This document shows positions 45,313 to 57,004 of a DNA stretch of 62,220 nucleotides, one piece after another. Below the pieces are notes generated by a model. The model worked only from the letters and a program-made list of their open reading frames with translations. It ran no database searches and was not told the DNA's origin. Source of the stretch: Clostridiales bacterium. GTDB lineage: Bacteria; Bacillota; Clostridia; Saccharofermentanales; DTU023. Each line of letters starts with the position of its first letter. Position 1 is the first letter of the stretch. The stretch is taken from contig JAQYCV010000013.1 of assembly GCA_028724525.1 (NCBI GenBank), positions 1 to 62,220 of the forward strand. The letters run 5' to 3'. The translations under genes were made by a program, and so were the position numbers.

Positions 45313-48300
45313 ATGGTAAAACCGGTTCAGTATGGACGTGCCACCAGAATGTCCTATGCCAAGATTGACGAGGTCATTGATATTCCCGATTTGGTAGCGG
45401 TACAAAAAGATTCCTACCAATGGTTCTGGGACAAGGGTTTACAGGAAGTATTTGATGAAGTTTCTCCTATCACAGACTATTCCGGTGATGTGGAGCTTTC
45501 TTTTATGGAAGCGGAGTTTGATCCCAGCCGCCCCAACAATCCTGTCAGAGTCAGTAAAGAAAGGGACGAAAACTATGCCGCGCCTCTGCGGGTTAAGGTC
45601 CGTCTACACAATAAGAAAACCGGTGAAGTGAAGGAACAGATGATCTTTATTGGGGATTTCCCCATAATGACCGATACTGGTACCTTTATTATTAATGGCG
45701 CCGAGCGGGTGGTCATCAGCCAGATCGTCCGGTCTCCTGGTGTTTACTTTGATTCTCGCAAGGATAAAAATGACGTCACCTTATTCAGTTCTCAATTTAT
45801 CCCTAACCGGGGTGCCTGGCTGGAATATGAGACAGATGCTAACGGCCTGGTTTGGATTAGGGTAGACCGGACCCGTAAATTCCATATTACCATCCTACTT
45901 CGAGCCCTGGGTTATTCCACGGATGAAGAGCTCTCCGACTTGTTTGGAGGCGAAGTCCGTATCATGCAAACGGCAGAAAAAGATGGCTGCCGCAACCAGG
46001 AAGAGGGCTCGCGGGAAATGTTCCGCAAGTTGCGTCCTGGTGAAGTCTATACCGCAGAGGGCGCCAAGACCTATATTGAAAACATGCTCTTTGACCCCAA
46101 GCGCTACGACCTAGCCCATGTGGGGATCTACAAAGTAAATAAAAAACTGGCCCTCTATAACCGCCTGCCTGGCCATGTCTGCGCGGAAAATGTCGTAGAT
46201 GACCAAGGTGAACTCCTTTGCCGTGAAGGGGAGACCATTGACCGCGAAACAGCACGGGCTATTCAGTATGCTGGTATTAACGCTGTCTTGATCCATCCTG
46301 TCACCTTCATCGGCCACCAGCGCTTTGTGGACGACCGGACCTTGAAAGTCAATGGCAACAATCGGGTTGACTTAATGACCTACCTGGGCCGTTTCTTTAA
46401 GGAAGAAGACCTGGTCGACTTAGATCCAGAAGAGCTAGATATCACGGAATTAGCTTATAAACCGGTTTTAGATGAGCTGATTCAAGACTACCAGGCTAAC
46501 CCCCAGGATAAAAACTTGAAGAATATGCTCAGAGAAGCTCGCTATCTCCTCCTGCCCTTCCACCTGACCATGGATGACATTATTGCATCTATCTCTTACT
46601 TTATTGGTCTGGAATACAATGTGGGCGACGTGGATGATATTGATCACTTGGGTAACCGCCGGATCCGTTCTGTCGGTGAACTTCTGCAAAATCAAGTCCG
46701 CATCGGCTTCTCCCGTATGGAGCGTAATATCCGTGAGCGGATGCAATCCATGCAAGACTTGGATAGCGCTACGCCTCAGCAAATTGTCAACTCTCGGCCG
46801 GCATCAGCGGTTATTAAGCAATTCTTTGGTTCTTCCCAGCTGTCTCAATTCCTCGACCAACCCAACCCCCTGGCTGAGATTACCCATAAACGCCGTTTAA
46901 CAGCTCTGGGCCCGGGTGGTCTTTCCCGTGAGCGGGCGAACTTTGAAGTGCGTGACGTCCACTCTTCCCAATATGGGCGGATGTGCCCCATCGAGACCCC
47001 GGAAGGTCCTAATATCGGCTTGATTAATTCCCTGGCCATCTATGCCAGAATTAATAAGTATGGCTTTATTGAGACGCCTTACCGGATTTACGACCACAAG
47101 AAGGGCGTTGTGACTCGAGAAGTCCGTTATATGACAGCAGATGAAGAGGACCTCTACAATATTGCCCAGGCCAACGAGCCCCTGGATGAAAAGGGCGCCT
47201 TTATCAATAAAAAGGTGGTCTGCCGTTGGCGGGATGAATTTAAGGAGCTGGACCCCTCTGAAATTGAATACATGGACGTTTCGCCCAAGCAATTAGTCTC
47301 GGTCGCGACCTCTTTGATTCCTTTCCTAGGCAACGACGACGCCAACCGTGCCCTCATGGGTTCTAACATGCAACGTCAGGCTGTTCCTCTTATCCAGACC
47401 GAGGCCCCCTATGTCGGAACCGGGATGGAATATCGGGCTGCTAAAGACTCAGGTGTTTGTGTAGTAGCCAAACATCCGGGTATTGTGAGCCATGTCTCTG
47501 CTGATGCCATCACCATTACGCGGGATGACGGCACAGAGGACTTGTACGAGTTGCAGAAGTACCAGCGGTCCAACCAGGGAACTTGCGACAACCAACGTCC
47601 CTTGGTCAAGAAAGGGGAGCGGATTGAGCAAGGCGAGATTATCGCAGATGGTCCCTCTACTGATAATGGTGAGCTGGCGCTGGGTCGCAACGCCCTCATC
47701 GGCTTTATGACCTGGGAAGGCTATAACTTTGAAGACGCTGTTTTGATCTCTGAACGCCTGGTTCAGGATGACGTTTATACGTCTATTCATATCAGTGAGT
47801 ATGAGTGCGAAGCCCGTGATACCAAGCTTGGTCCTGAAGAAATCACCCGAGAAATCTCCAATGTGGGAGATGAAGCCCTGGCCAACCTGGACGAGGAAGG
47901 TATTGTCCGCATCGGGGCTGAAGTCCGAGCCGGGGATATCCTTGTGGGTAAGATTTCTCCCAAGGGCGAAACGGAGTTGACCCCGGAAGAACGCCTCTAT
48001 CGGGCCATTTTCGGTAAAAACATCCGCGAAGTCCGGGATACCTCTACCAAGGTTCCTCACGGTGAGTCGGGTATTGTGGTAGATGTCCATACCTTCACCC
48101 GGGAAAATAATGACGAATTAAAGCATGGCGTGAATAAGATGGTCCGTGTCTATGTGGCCCAAAAGCGGAAGATTTCCGTGGGTGACAAAATGGCTGGCCG
48201 GCACGGAAACAAGGGTGTTATTTCCCGTATCCTGCCCGTAGAAGACATGCCCTTCATGCCTGACGGCACGCCCCTGGATATTGTCTTGAATCCTCTGGGC

Positions 48301-49071
48301 GTTCCCTCCCGTATGAATATTGGCCAGCTCCTGGAGGTCCACATGGGCCTGGCTGCCAAGCGCCTGGGCTGGAAAATTGCGACACCTGTATTTGATGGCG
48401 CATCGGAAAAAGACGTTTCTGAAGCCTTTAAGCAGGCGGGCATATCTCCAGACGGCAAAACTGTTCTCTATGATGGCCGTACAGGTGAGCCTTTTGAAAA
48501 CCGTATTACCGTTGGTTATATGTACTATCTCAAGCTCAACCACTTGGTTGATGATAAGATTCACGCCCGGTCCATTGGCCCCTACTCCCTGGTTACCCAG
48601 CAACCCTTGGGCGGTAAGGCCCAATTTGGTGGTCAGCGCTTCGGAGAGATGGAAGTGTGGGCCCTGGAGGCCTATGGCGCAGCCAATAGCCTGCAAGAGA
48701 TCCTCACCGTGAAGTCCGACGATATTCAAGGCCGGACCAAAACCTATGAGGCCATCGTCAAGGGAGCCAACATCCCTGAACCTGGTATCCCAGAGGCCTT
48801 TAAGGTCCTGGTCAAGGAAATGCAGTCCCTGGCCCTGGATGTGGAAGTCTATTCCGCAGACGACACCAAGATGGAGTTGCCTGAAAACGACGATGAAGAT
48901 GATGTCGATCCCGACAAGATCCGGGAGTACTTTGGCCGAGCAGCGGCTGTAGGCCTGGGTCAAGCTGGCTTTTCTGCAGGTTCTCTGAATGAAGACGGTG
49001 AGCTGGAAGAAAGTGATGACTACTTGGATGATGATTACACGAGCGACGATGATGATCGTGATTTGGATTAG
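45313..49071 (+). CDS. rpoB: DNA-directed RNA polymerase subunit beta
   Basis: A 1252-aa catalytic subunit of RNA polymerase. The rifampicin region reads [20 protein letters not shown] followed by [13 protein letters not shown]. Relative to E. coli numbering, Asp516 and His526 are kept, but the position of Ser531 is Thr. GRHGNKGV and the C-terminal switch region ([22 protein letters not shown]) are typical. The C terminus is acidic. The ATG at 45313 is preferred to the TTG one codon earlier, with AGAGG upstream. rpoC follows after 18 bp. Confidence 0.98.
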   Translation: MVKPVQYGRATRMSYAKIDEVIDIPDLVAVQKDSYQWFWDKGLQEVFDEVSPITDYSGDVELSFMEAEFDPSRPNNPVRVSKERDENYAAPLRVKVRLHNKKTGEVKEQMIFIGDFPIMTDTGTFIINGAERVVISQIVRSPGVYFDSRKDKNDVTLFSSQFIPNRGAWLEYETDANGLVWIRVDRTRKFHITILLRALGYSTDEELSDLFGGEVRIMQTAEKDGCRNQEEGSREMFRKLRPGEVYTAEGAKTYIENMLFDPKRYDLAHVGIYKVNKKLALYNRLPGHVCAENVVDDQGELLCREGETIDRETARAIQYAGINAVLIHPVTFIGHQRFVDDRTLKVNGNNRVDLMTYLGRFFKEEDLVDLDPEELDITELAYKPVLDELIQDYQANPQDKNLKNMLREARYLLLPFHLTMDDIIASISYFIGLEYNVGDVDDIDHLGNRRIRSVGELLQNQVRIGFSRMERNIRERMQSMQDLDSATPQQIVNSRPASAVIKQFFGSSQLSQFLDQPNPLAEITHKRRLTALGPGGLSRERANFEVRDVHSSQYGRMCPIETPEGPNIGLINSLAIYARINKYGFIETPYRIYDHKKGVVTREVRYMTADEEDLYNIAQANEPLDEKGAFINKKVVCRWRDEFKELDPSEIEYMDVSPKQLVSVATSLIPFLGNDDANRALMGSNMQRQAVPLIQTEAPYVGTGMEYRAAKDSGVCVVAKHPGIVSHVSADAITITRDDGTEDLYELQKYQRSNQGTCDNQRPLVKKGERIEQGEIIADGPSTDNGELALGRNALIGFMTWEGYNFEDAVLISERLVQDDVYTSIHISEYECEARDTKLGPEEITREISNVGDEALANLDEEGIVRIGAEVRAGDILVGKISPKGETELTPEERLYRAIFGKNIREVRDTSTKVPHGESGIVVDVHTFTRENNDELKHGVNKMVRVYVAQKRKISVGDKMAGRHGNKGVISRILPVEDMPFMPDGTPLDIVLNPLGVPSRMNIGQLLEVHMGLAAKRLGWKIATPVFDGASEKDVSEAFKQAGISPDGKTVLYDGRTGEPFENRITVGYMYYLKLNHLVDDKIHARSIGPYSLVTQQPLGGKAQFGGQRFGEMEVWALEAYGAANSLQEILTVKSDDIQGRTKTYEAIVKGANIPEPGIPEAFKVLVKEMQSLALDVEVYSADDTKMELPENDDEDDVDPDKIREYFGRAAAVGLGQAGFSAGSLNEDGELEESDDYLDDDYTSDDDDRDLD

Positions 49072-49089
49072 AAATGAGGGGTAAATAGT

Positions 49090-52000
49090 ATGGCTGAAAT
49101 TAAAAACTTTGAAAGTATTGGCATCAGTTTAGCCTCTCCGGAAAAAATCTTAGAGTGGTCTCACGGGGAAGTCACCAAGCCTGAAACGATTAACTATCGT
49201 ACCTTGAAACCTGAGCGGGACGGTCTCTTTTGTGAGCGCATTTTTGGACCTACCAAAGACTGGGAGTGCCATTGCGGCAAGTATAAGAAAATCCGCTATC
49301 GGGGTATTGTTTGCGACCGTTGCGGTGTTGAAGTTACCCGGGCTAAGGTCCGCCGGGAGCGCATGGGCCACATCAAGCTGGCGGCTCCCTGCTCTCACAT
49401 TTGGTTCTTTAAGGGGACCCCTTCACGTCTGGGCCTCGTCCTGGACATGAAGCCCCGGGACCTGGAGAAAATCCTCTACTTTGCAGCCTATATCGTCCTT
49501 GACCCCGGCCAATCTGACTTTGCCTTCAAAGAATTGATCACCGAAGGCCAGTATCGTGAAGCCGAGGCTAAGTATGGCCGTAATTCCTTTGATGCCCGCA
49601 TGGGGGCTGAGGCCATCAAGATTCTCTTGGATGACCTGGATATCAATCAAATGGCGGTGGAACTGCGTGAGGAAATGCGCCAGTCCAAGGGCCAGAAGAA
49701 GATCCGCTTGATCCGTCGTTTGGAGGTTATCGAAGGTTTTGCCAAGTCTGGCAACAAGCCTTCCTGGATGATCTTAGATGTTCTGCCAGTTCTTCCCCCT
49801 GAGCTCCGTCCTATGGTTCAGCTGGATGGCGGACGCTTTGCAACTTCTGACCTGAACGATCTCTACCGCCGGGTCATTAATCGGAATAACCGGCTCTCAA
49901 AATTAATGCACCTGGGTGCCCCGGAAATCATCATTCGCAATGAAAAGCGAATGCTACAAGAATCTGTGGACGCCCTCATTGACAATGGCCGGCGGGGCCG
50001 GGCTGTTACTGGGGCTGGTAACCGTAGGCTCAAGTCCTTATCAGACCTACTCAAGGGTAAGCAGGGCCGCTTCCGTCAGAACCTTTTAGGTAAGCGGGTA
50101 GACTACTCTGGCCGGTCGGTTATCGTCATTGGTCCTAATCTCAAGATGCACCAATGCGGCCTGCCGCAAGAAATGGCTCTGGAGCTCTTTAAGCCCTTTG
50201 TTATGCATGAGCTGGAGAAGCGTGAACTGGCCCACAACATGAAGTCTGCCAAGCGCATGGTCGAGCGTGCCGATGATGCGGTTTGGGAAATCCTTGAAGA
50301 AGTGATCAAGGACCACCCTGTTCTCCTCAACCGGGCACCTACCCTGCATAGATTGGGTATCCAAGCTTTTGAGCCTGTCCTGGTTCAGGGGCGGGCCATA
50401 AAGCTCCACCCCTTGGCCTGTACCGCTTTTAACGCAGACTTCGACGGTGACCAGATGGCTGTTCACCTGCCCCTGTCTGCAGAGGCACAGGCGGAAGCCC
50501 GCTTCCTCATGCTGGCCTCTGGCAACCTGCTCAAGCCCCAGGATGGTAAGCCTGTTACCGTGCCCACCCAGGACATGGTATTAGGTATCTACTATCTCTC
50601 TATGGTTGATGACGGTTGCAAGGGAGAGGGCGGCGTTTATATGGACCTGGATGAAGTGATGATGGCCTACGATAAGGGCGATCTTGAGCTTCATGCCAAG
50701 ATCAAGGTCCGCCTCCAAGGCGAAAAAGATGGCAAACCTTTCCAACAGATCGTTAGCTCCTCCTTGGGACGTTTCATTCTAAACTCGGTTATCCCTCAAG
50801 ACTTGGGCTATGTTGACCGGTCTATCCCGGGCAACGAGTTGGCCTTGGAAATTGACTTCCTCTGTGGCAAAAAGCAGTTAGGGCAAATTATTGCCCGGGC
50901 CATCAACAAGCATGGCTTGAACGAATCTGCTCATATGCTGGACCGGATCAAGAGCCTGGGTTACCACTATTCCACCCTGGGTGGCATTTCCATTGGTATT
51001 TTTGACATGGTTGTGCCTGAGGTCAAGGAAGCTATGATTGAGGAAGCCGAGGCCAAGGTTGAAAAGATCAACCGCCAGTATGAGCGCGGTATCCTGAATG
51101 ATGATGGCCGGTCTCGGGCAGTTATCGATGTCTGGCGCCGGACTACTGACGACATCACGGAGGCCCTTAAGGCCAACCTGGGTCCCTACAACCCAGTTTT
51201 CATGATGTCCAATTCTGGAGCGCGTGGTAACATCAACCAGATCAAACAGCTGGCTGGTATGCGGGGTAACATGGTGGACACTTCAGGCCGTACCCTGGAA
51301 ATCCCCATTAAGTCCAACCTACGTGAAGGCATGGCTGTATATGAGTTCTTTATTTCCTCGCACGGGGCCCGTAAATCCTTGTCCGATACCGCTCTTAAAA
51401 CAGCAGACTCTGGTTATCTGACCAGACGTCTCGTTGACGTCGCCCAGGATGTCATTGTGACAGAAGAAGATTGCGGCACCAGAGACTACATTGAACTCGG
51501 CCCCGTAGCTGTAGGTTCAGGCGCCAACCGCAAGGTCATTGAACGCCTAGCAGACCGTATTTCTGGCCGCTATGCAGCAAGAGATATTGTCCATCCTGAA
51601 ACAGGCGAGGTCCTGGTTGCTGAAAACACCATGATCACGGCCGATCAGGCAGAGCTCATTGAAGAACTAAACTTCAAGAAGATTCCTATCCGGTCGAACC
51701 TCACCTGTGAGTCCCGCCATGGGGTTTGTGCCCACTGCTACGGTAAGAACCTGGCAACAGGTGGCCATACGGTGGTTGGTGAAGCGGTTGGTATCATGTC
51801 CGCCCAGTCCATTGGTGAGCCGGGCACGCAGCTAACTCTGCGAACCTTCCATACCGGTGGTGTTGCGTCCTCTGACGATATTACTCAGGGTCTGCCTCGT
51901 ATTGAAGAGCTCTTTGAAGCCCGTAAACCTAAGGGCCAGGCGAGCATTGCCGACATTAGCGGGACAGTCCATGTACAGGAAGATGAAAACCGCAAACGCC

Positions 52001-52641
52001 AAGTGACCGTGACCAACGAAGAGGGTGAAGTGCAAAAGCTCAATATCCCCATTAACACGACCTTGCTGGTAGAAGACGGTGAGTTTGTGGAAGCAGGTGA
52101 CCTCATTACGGATGGTTCAGTCAACCCTCATGACATTATGGCCATCAAAGGGCCCCAGGGGGTTGCCTCCTACATTATCAACGAAGTCCTCAAGGTCTAT
52201 AAAAATAACGGTGTTGATATCAACGACAAGCACATTGAAATCATTGTCCGCCAAATGCTACGGATGGTGAAGGTAGAAGACCCCGGTGATACGGACTTCC
52301 TCACCGGTACCAATGTGGACTACTTTGTCTTTAAAGACACCAATGAACGCATGATCGCCGAGGGCAAGCAGCCTGCTGTGGGTGAGCGTGCTCTGATGGG
52401 GATTACCAAAGCGGCTCTAGCTACGGAATCTTTCCTCTCTGCTGCCTCATTCCAGGAGCAGACACGGGTCCTGACAGACGCAGCCCTCAAAGGCAAGGTC
52501 GATAAGCTCAAGGGCTTGAAAGAGAATGTTATTATTGGCCGCCTGATCCCCGCAGGTACTGGTATGCCTGATTACCGTAACATCACGGCGGTCCCGGACG
52601 TGCCAGAAAACCATGATCTGATCCAAATGGCCGCAAATTAA
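49090..52641 (+). CDS. rpoC: DNA-directed RNA polymerase subunit beta'
   Basis: A 1183-aa catalytic subunit. The N-terminal zinc site [20 protein letters not shown], the Mg-binding [12 protein letters not shown] and the second zinc site [13 protein letters not shown] are all present. The bridge-helix and trigger-loop region includes [25 protein letters not shown]. Length is typical of Firmicutes without large lineage inserts. GAGGGG lies before the ATG. It ends at a strong terminator. Confidence 0.98.
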   Translation: MAEIKNFESIGISLASPEKILEWSHGEVTKPETINYRTLKPERDGLFCERIFGPTKDWECHCGKYKKIRYRGIVCDRCGVEVTRAKVRRERMGHIKLAAPCSHIWFFKGTPSRLGLVLDMKPRDLEKILYFAAYIVLDPGQSDFAFKELITEGQYREAEAKYGRNSFDARMGAEAIKILLDDLDINQMAVELREEMRQSKGQKKIRLIRRLEVIEGFAKSGNKPSWMILDVLPVLPPELRPMVQLDGGRFATSDLNDLYRRVINRNNRLSKLMHLGAPEIIIRNEKRMLQESVDALIDNGRRGRAVTGAGNRRLKSLSDLLKGKQGRFRQNLLGKRVDYSGRSVIVIGPNLKMHQCGLPQEMALELFKPFVMHELEKRELAHNMKSAKRMVERADDAVWEILEEVIKDHPVLLNRAPTLHRLGIQAFEPVLVQGRAIKLHPLACTAFNADFDGDQMAVHLPLSAEAQAEARFLMLASGNLLKPQDGKPVTVPTQDMVLGIYYLSMVDDGCKGEGGVYMDLDEVMMAYDKGDLELHAKIKVRLQGEKDGKPFQQIVSSSLGRFILNSVIPQDLGYVDRSIPGNELALEIDFLCGKKQLGQIIARAINKHGLNESAHMLDRIKSLGYHYSTLGGISIGIFDMVVPEVKEAMIEEAEAKVEKINRQYERGILNDDGRSRAVIDVWRRTTDDITEALKANLGPYNPVFMMSNSGARGNINQIKQLAGMRGNMVDTSGRTLEIPIKSNLREGMAVYEFFISSHGARKSLSDTALKTADSGYLTRRLVDVAQDVIVTEEDCGTRDYIELGPVAVGSGANRKVIERLADRISGRYAARDIVHPETGEVLVAENTMITADQAELIEELNFKKIPIRSNLTCESRHGVCAHCYGKNLATGGHTVVGEAVGIMSAQSIGEPGTQLTLRTFHTGGVASSDDITQGLPRIEELFEARKPKGQASIADISGTVHVQEDENRKRQVTVTNEEGEVQKLNIPINTTLLVEDGEFVEAGDLITDGSVNPHDIMAIKGPQGVASYIINEVLKVYKNNGVDINDKHIEIIVRQMLRMVKVEDPGDTDFLTGTNVDYFVFKDTNERMIAEGKQPAVGERALMGITKAALATESFLSAASFQEQTRVLTDAALKGKVDKLKGLKENVIIGRLIPAGTGMPDYRNITAVPDVPENHDLIQMAAN

Positions 52642-52661
52642 AGCGATACTTGCATGAGACT

Positions 52662-52701
52662 AAAAGGGGATGCCTGTTGAAAGCAGACACCCCCTTTTTC
52701 T
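52662..52701 (+). terminator. Terminator after rpoC
   Basis: AAAAGGGGATGCCTG pairs with CAGACACCCCCTTTTT with small mismatches and a T tail. It lies 19 bp before the end of the convergent HAD gene. Confidence 0.85.
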
Positions 52702-52719
52702 TTGTGTGAAAGCTGAGAG

Positions 52720-53565
52720 CTAAATATGACGGGTGCGTAGATAGTCCATGACAAAGGAGGGAACATGCTTGACGGTCCCCTGGGCCCATGCCCGGACTGC
52801 GGGCACCGCATCCTCCATAGCATAGGAGTGACCTGCGAGGGCCAGCATATCCCGGTCATTATAGTTATCCCCAAAACATAAGACCTGGTCTGGCTCTAGT
52901 TGGAGTTCATCGAGCACATAGCGGAGGGCCTTGCCTTTAGAGGCCAGAGTGAAATCCTGCCAGTGACGGCCAGAGATTGCTGCCTGGTATTTATCTCCCA
53001 ACTTGGCAGACAAGTAATCAGAAATGCCTAAGATGCCGGGGGCAGAATAGGCAGAAATTTTAATAATAGTATCGTTGACTTCTCGGATGTCCTTAATCAT
53101 CACCAGCTTGCCGAGGCTTTCGAGATAGAGGTGTTCCTGCTCTTCGGGGAGGGTAAAAAGGTAGGTGGCGTTTAAGCCAGAGATGACTGGAGTGGCTCGG
53201 GCTTCTTCAATAGCTTGGAGGATAAGGGGCACGGCCTTTGTGGGCAAGGGGAAGCAGCCGATGCTGGTGTGACCATCGCTAATATGAGCCCCGTTATTGG
53301 AGAGGAAAATAACCTCGTCTGCATATTCGGCCATGAGGGAAGAAAGATTGGAATAATGCCGGCCAGAAGCTGCCGCAAAAATTAAGCCTGCCTCGTGAAT
53401 GGCTTGAATCATGGCGGGCACATCGGCTTCGAGATCGGGATAAGACTCTGGTAATAAGGTGCCGTCAAAATCTGAGACAATCAGTTTAATCGGACCCTCA
53501 ACGGCCGCTCGGGCCGCAAGGCGGGTCCGCTCCAGAAAGGCATTTTCCTGTAAAAATTCCTGCAT
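52720..53565 (-). CDS. Cof-type HAD hydrolase
   Basis: A 281-aa phosphatase of the Cof/IIB subfamily. Motif I is IVSDFDGTLLP (nucleophile first Asp), motif II is FAAASGRHYSNL, and motif IV is CFGDNYNDRDMLALAGHSYAMEDA. The cap domain lies between about residues 115 and 215. The first 28 residues are an extra N-terminal stretch before motif I. Substrate unknown; such enzymes act on sugar phosphates or flavin precursors. It is convergent with rpoC. Confidence 0.92.
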   Translation of the reverse strand: MQEFLQENAFLERTRLAARAAVEGPIKLIVSDFDGTLLPESYPDLEADVPAMIQAIHEAGLIFAAASGRHYSNLSSLMAEYADEVIFLSNNGAHISDGHTSIGCFPLPTKAVPLILQAIEEARATPVISGLNATYLFTLPEEQEHLYLESLGKLVMIKDIREVNDTIIKISAYSAPGILGISDYLSAKLGDKYQAAISGRHWQDFTLASKGKALRYVLDELQLEPDQVLCFGDNYNDRDMLALAGHSYAMEDAVPAVRAWAQGTVKHVPSFVMDYLRTRHI

Positions 53566-53730
53566 GTTGACCTCAATTCATTTGTACTGGTCGATTGACT
53601 GGTCCCTGGGGAAGCATTCAGTCGCCGCACATGATTATAGGAGAGATCCAAGGAGTTTGCAGGTTTAAATGATAGACTTTGCAGTCAGCATGAAAATTTT
53701 TGTCTATAATGGTCGAGGCAAGGAGGGCAG

Positions 53731-55008
53731 ATGCTTATGAAAGAGCAAGAGTCTCGCGGGGGGAGACGGACTAAGGCTTCGGCAAGTGGACGCCCTGATT
53801 GGCCTTGGTATAGCTATCCCCTTTGGTATCTCGCTTATGCCTTGCTCTGGCTCTGGGCAAAGCTTTGTTTCCGCTTTAGCTATGCTTATGGCCCTGGTGT
53901 GAAAGAAGCCTTGCGGAGTGATGAGCCCATTTTACTTTTGGGTAACCACCAATCTTTTATCGACCCTCTTTTTGTTATGGTGGCCTTAAAAGCCCGGCCT
54001 ATCCGTTTTGTGGTGGGATATTTTTTAGCCCATGTCTCCAAGTACAAGATCCTTATGCGGGCCTTGCGGGCTATCCCTATTCAACAATTCACTCCAGACC
54101 CGGTTGCCCTTCGCCAAATTCTCCATGCCTTGAAGAATAAAGAACGTGTCTTGCTTTTTCCGGAGGGCCAGCGGTCGATTGACGGCAGTACTTGCCCAAT
54201 GGATTTCGCTATCCTGAAGGTAGCGACCAAGGCAGATGCCTGTGTCATTACCGTGAAGCTATCGGGCGCTTACCAGGCTTGGCCCCGCTGGTTGCAGGGC
54301 CCCCATCGCCGTGGAAAGGTGGAGGCAAGACTTGAAGTTTTGGCGCGGGCCACAGAATGGCCTGACCGGGATCGGATTGCCTGGAGGCAGGCCTTCCTAG
54401 ATAGATTGGCCTATAACGACCCCGCCTGGGCAGATGCCAACAAACTCCGCTACCGGTCAAGGTGGGCCCTCCAAGGGCTAGACCTCGTTCTCCATGCCTG
54501 TCCCGCCTGTGGCCGGCCTGAAGTGATGAAGGCTGAAGGCTGGTGGCTCAAGTGCCAAACCTGCGGGGCTAGCTACCAATTTACCCCCAATTATCTTCTC
54601 TCAGCCAGCCAAGTGCCCCAGCCTGTCCCTCAATTTAAACCAAGCAGTATTGTTGATTGGCACCAATGGCAAATTCAGGAGGAAGGTAGGACCTGGCAAA
54701 TCTTTAAAGAAAGTTTGCCGGTGACCTATGAAGACGTGGGCCCCAATGCGGAGAAATCTGCAAACGGCAAAGAGTCGGGCTACCTTTACTTCAATGGCCC
54801 GGCCTGTTATTTGGCAAGTGCTGGCCATAACCTGCGCCTGCCCCTGCGCCCAGGCAATTTACTCATGTTCAGCCAGGGCGCCTATATTCAAGTGACTTGC
54901 CAGGATAAACTTTTGCGCATCTATCCCCAATATCCTCAGCAAGTCATACGCTTGGTAGACTTATCTTTGTACCTCCATGCGGTGCATGCCAAGCATAAAA
55001 ACACGTAA
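53731..55008 (+). CDS. PlsC-like acyltransferase with C-terminal zinc ribbon
   Basis: 425 aa. The acyltransferase domain (about 50-240) has NHQSFID (HX4D) and LLFPEGQRSIDG, the motifs of 1-acylglycerol-3-phosphate acyltransferases, preceded by a hydrophobic segment (about 30-50). Downstream, CPACGRPEVMKAEGWWLKCQ and then TCG form a CxxC-x(14)-CxxC zinc ribbon at about 255-275, with a further domain of about 150 residues that I do not recognise. The family norm is about 240 aa, so this is a fusion. AAGGAGG precedes the ATG, and a TATAAT lies at 53705-53710 without a good -35. Confidence 0.85.
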   Translation: MLMKEQESRGGRRTKASASGRPDWPWYSYPLWYLAYALLWLWAKLCFRFSYAYGPGVKEALRSDEPILLLGNHQSFIDPLFVMVALKARPIRFVVGYFLAHVSKYKILMRALRAIPIQQFTPDPVALRQILHALKNKERVLLFPEGQRSIDGSTCPMDFAILKVATKADACVITVKLSGAYQAWPRWLQGPHRRGKVEARLEVLARATEWPDRDRIAWRQAFLDRLAYNDPAWADANKLRYRSRWALQGLDLVLHACPACGRPEVMKAEGWWLKCQTCGASYQFTPNYLLSASQVPQPVPQFKPSSIVDWHQWQIQEEGRTWQIFKESLPVTYEDVGPNAEKSANGKESGYLYFNGPACYLASAGHNLRLPLRPGNLLMFSQGAYIQVTCQDKLLRIYPQYPQQVIRLVDLSLYLHAVHAKHKNT

Positions 55009-55242
55009 TTTTCGGCCTTAGACTGCCTTTTCACCTGGCGGAAGTCATTGGTTTTTTTAGCCAAGGGAAAATGCAATTTCCGCAAAGTCCCTCTTAAATT
55101 GCCTGATCAAGGCCTTTAACCCTAATTGGCCATAGGCAAAGGCGATGAAAGCCTAGCCGGCTTGCTTTTAGTATAAAAAAACATAGTAATAAAGATCGTA
55201 ATAATGTATAATCGATAGTGCTAGAAGTGAGGTAATGGCCTA

Positions 55243-55635
55243 ATGTGGATTGTGACTAATAATCCTTTAGTGAAAGCTAAATTAGCTTCAATTGTGGATG
55301 TCCAATACCATGACGTGTCCTATCTGGATATCTTGCATATCATGCGAGACCAGATTCACGCAGGAAGCTGCCTCTTAACCCACCCCTTGTCTGGCAGTGT
55401 AAAACCTAACGAAACTCCCTATAAGTCTGTACTGATGGAGAGTGGTGAAGCTGGCAAGACCGACCTGGATTCGCTCAAGCTGATTGAAGCGGCAGAGGCT
55501 ACGGCCAAAAAATTTATCGACTTGCGGCCAACTTACGTTGAGGATATGCCTGACAGGGTCAAGGAGGACTGCCAATTGATTGACTACACGCTGATTATTT
55601 CAGCTTTCCCCTCAGCCGGTCTGGGAATGATCTAG
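55243..55635 (+). CDS. grdX: GrdX family protein
   Basis: A 130-aa small protein matching the GrdX family found at the head of glycine reductase operons; its function is unknown. WIVTNNPLVKAKL, LTHPLSGSVKPNETPYKSV and the Ile/Phe-rich C terminus are family features. AGTGAGGT lies before the ATG. A TATAAT at 55207-55212 is a likely -10 with a poor -35. No glycine riboswitch is seen in the 234-bp gap upstream. Confidence 0.85.
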   Translation: MWIVTNNPLVKAKLASIVDVQYHDVSYLDILHIMRDQIHAGSCLLTHPLSGSVKPNETPYKSVLMESGEAGKTDLDSLKLIEAAEATAKKFIDLRPTYVEDMPDRVKEDCQLIDYTLIISAFPSAGLGMI

Positions 55636-55708
55636 CACTAGAATAAGGCTATAAAGCCCAAACTTGGGCCTTATGCAGATAGAATTTTTAAGAAAGGAAT
55701 TTACTAAG

Positions 55709-56989
55709 GTGAAGCTTCAACTCGGTTACATCGACATTAATGACATCAAGTTCGACAAAAACCCCCGTATTGAAAACGGTGTGCTTTATGTTGACCCCGA
55801 TGCATTAGTGGCTTCAGTTCTCCAGGATGAACTGATCAAAGACGCACATTTCGAGATAGCCAAACCTGGTGAGAGCATCCGCATCACACCTGTTAAGGAT
55901 GTCATCCAACCCCGCGTAAAAGTTGAGGGTCCGGGTGGCGTTTTCCCTGGTATGGTGGCGAAGGAAACCACAGTAGGTAGTGGGGTCACCCACGTTCTGC
56001 GTGGCATGGCTGTTGTAACAGCTGGCCGTATCGTAGGTTTCCAAGAAGGAATTATTGATATGACTGGCCCTGGCGCCGACTATACCCCCTTCTCTAAGCT
56101 CAATAACCTGGTTTTGGTCATCGAACCTCAGGAAAACTTTAAGCAGCACGAATATGAACATGCCGCTCGTATGGCAGGTTTCAAAATTGCTTGCGAAATT
56201 GCAGAATTAGCGAGGGAACTCAGCCCGGACGAAACGGAGACCTTCGAAACTCCTACCATTAAAGAGAGTTTTGAAAAGTTCCCTGGCCTGCCCCGCGTAG
56301 GCTATGTCCAAATGCTGCAAAGTCAGGGTTTGCTCCATGATACATACGTTTACGGCGTAGATGCCAAACGTATTGTACCTACGATCATCAGCCCCACAGA
56401 AACGATGGATGGCGCAATTGTTTCTGGTAACTGTGTTTCTGCCTGTGACAAAAACACCACTTACCATCACCAGAACAACCCTGTCGTTGCTGAACTCTTC
56501 AAAGAGCACGGCAAGACCATCAACTTTGTTGGCCAAATTATTACCAATGAGAACGTTTATCTGGCAGATAAGATCCGGTCTTCAGACTGGTCTGCTAAGC
56601 TGGCAGAATACCTCTCTTTGGACGGCGCAATCATTTCTCAGGAAGGCTTCGGCAACCCCGACACCGACCTCATTATGAACTGCACCAAGATCGAAGATAA
56701 GGGTATCAAAACTGTTATCATTACAGATGAATATGCTGGCCAAGACGGTAAGTCTCAGTCTTTGGCTGACGCTGACCCCAAGGCTAATGCCTGTGTCACC
56801 GGCGGCAACGCCAACGAAGTCATCCACCTGCCTAAGCTGGATAAAGTGATTGGCACTCTGGATTATGTTGACACGATTGCCGGCGGCCACCAAGGTTCTC
56901 TGCAAGCAGACGGTTCAATCATCGCTGAGCTCCAGGTTATTACCGGGGCTACCAACGAAATGGGCTTTAATAAGCTCAGCGCCCGCTAA
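55709..56989 (+). CDS. grdE: Glycine reductase component B, GrdE proprotein
   Basis: A 426-aa proprotein that is split into two subunits of protein B, the substrate-activating part. The cleavage site is Asn-Cys in SGNCVSACDK, with Cys242 becoming the pyruvoyl/carbonyl group; the position matches the known family site. The N terminus reads KLQLGYIDINDIKF. The start is GTG at 55709, with AAAGGA about 11 bases upstream; the TTG at 55664 would add a non-conserved leader. grdB follows after 15 bp. Confidence 0.94.
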   Translation: MKLQLGYIDINDIKFDKNPRIENGVLYVDPDALVASVLQDELIKDAHFEIAKPGESIRITPVKDVIQPRVKVEGPGGVFPGMVAKETTVGSGVTHVLRGMAVVTAGRIVGFQEGIIDMTGPGADYTPFSKLNNLVLVIEPQENFKQHEYEHAARMAGFKIACEIAELARELSPDETETFETPTIKESFEKFPGLPRVGYVQMLQSQGLLHDTYVYGVDAKRIVPTIISPTETMDGAIVSGNCVSACDKNTTYHHQNNPVVAELFKEHGKTINFVGQIITNENVYLADKIRSSDWSAKLAEYLSLDGAIISQEGFGNPDTDLIMNCTKIEDKGIKTVIITDEYAGQDGKSQSLADADPKANACVTGGNANEVIHLPKLDKVIGTLDYVDTIAGGHQGSLQADGSIIAELQVITGATNEMGFNKLSAR

Positions 56990-57004
56990 AGAAAGGAGCA
57001 AGCA

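Noticed and set aside
55009-55242. Glycine riboswitch upstream of grdX
   Set aside because: Expected for glycine metabolism, but the gcvT-type conserved core is not visible in this 234-bp gap.
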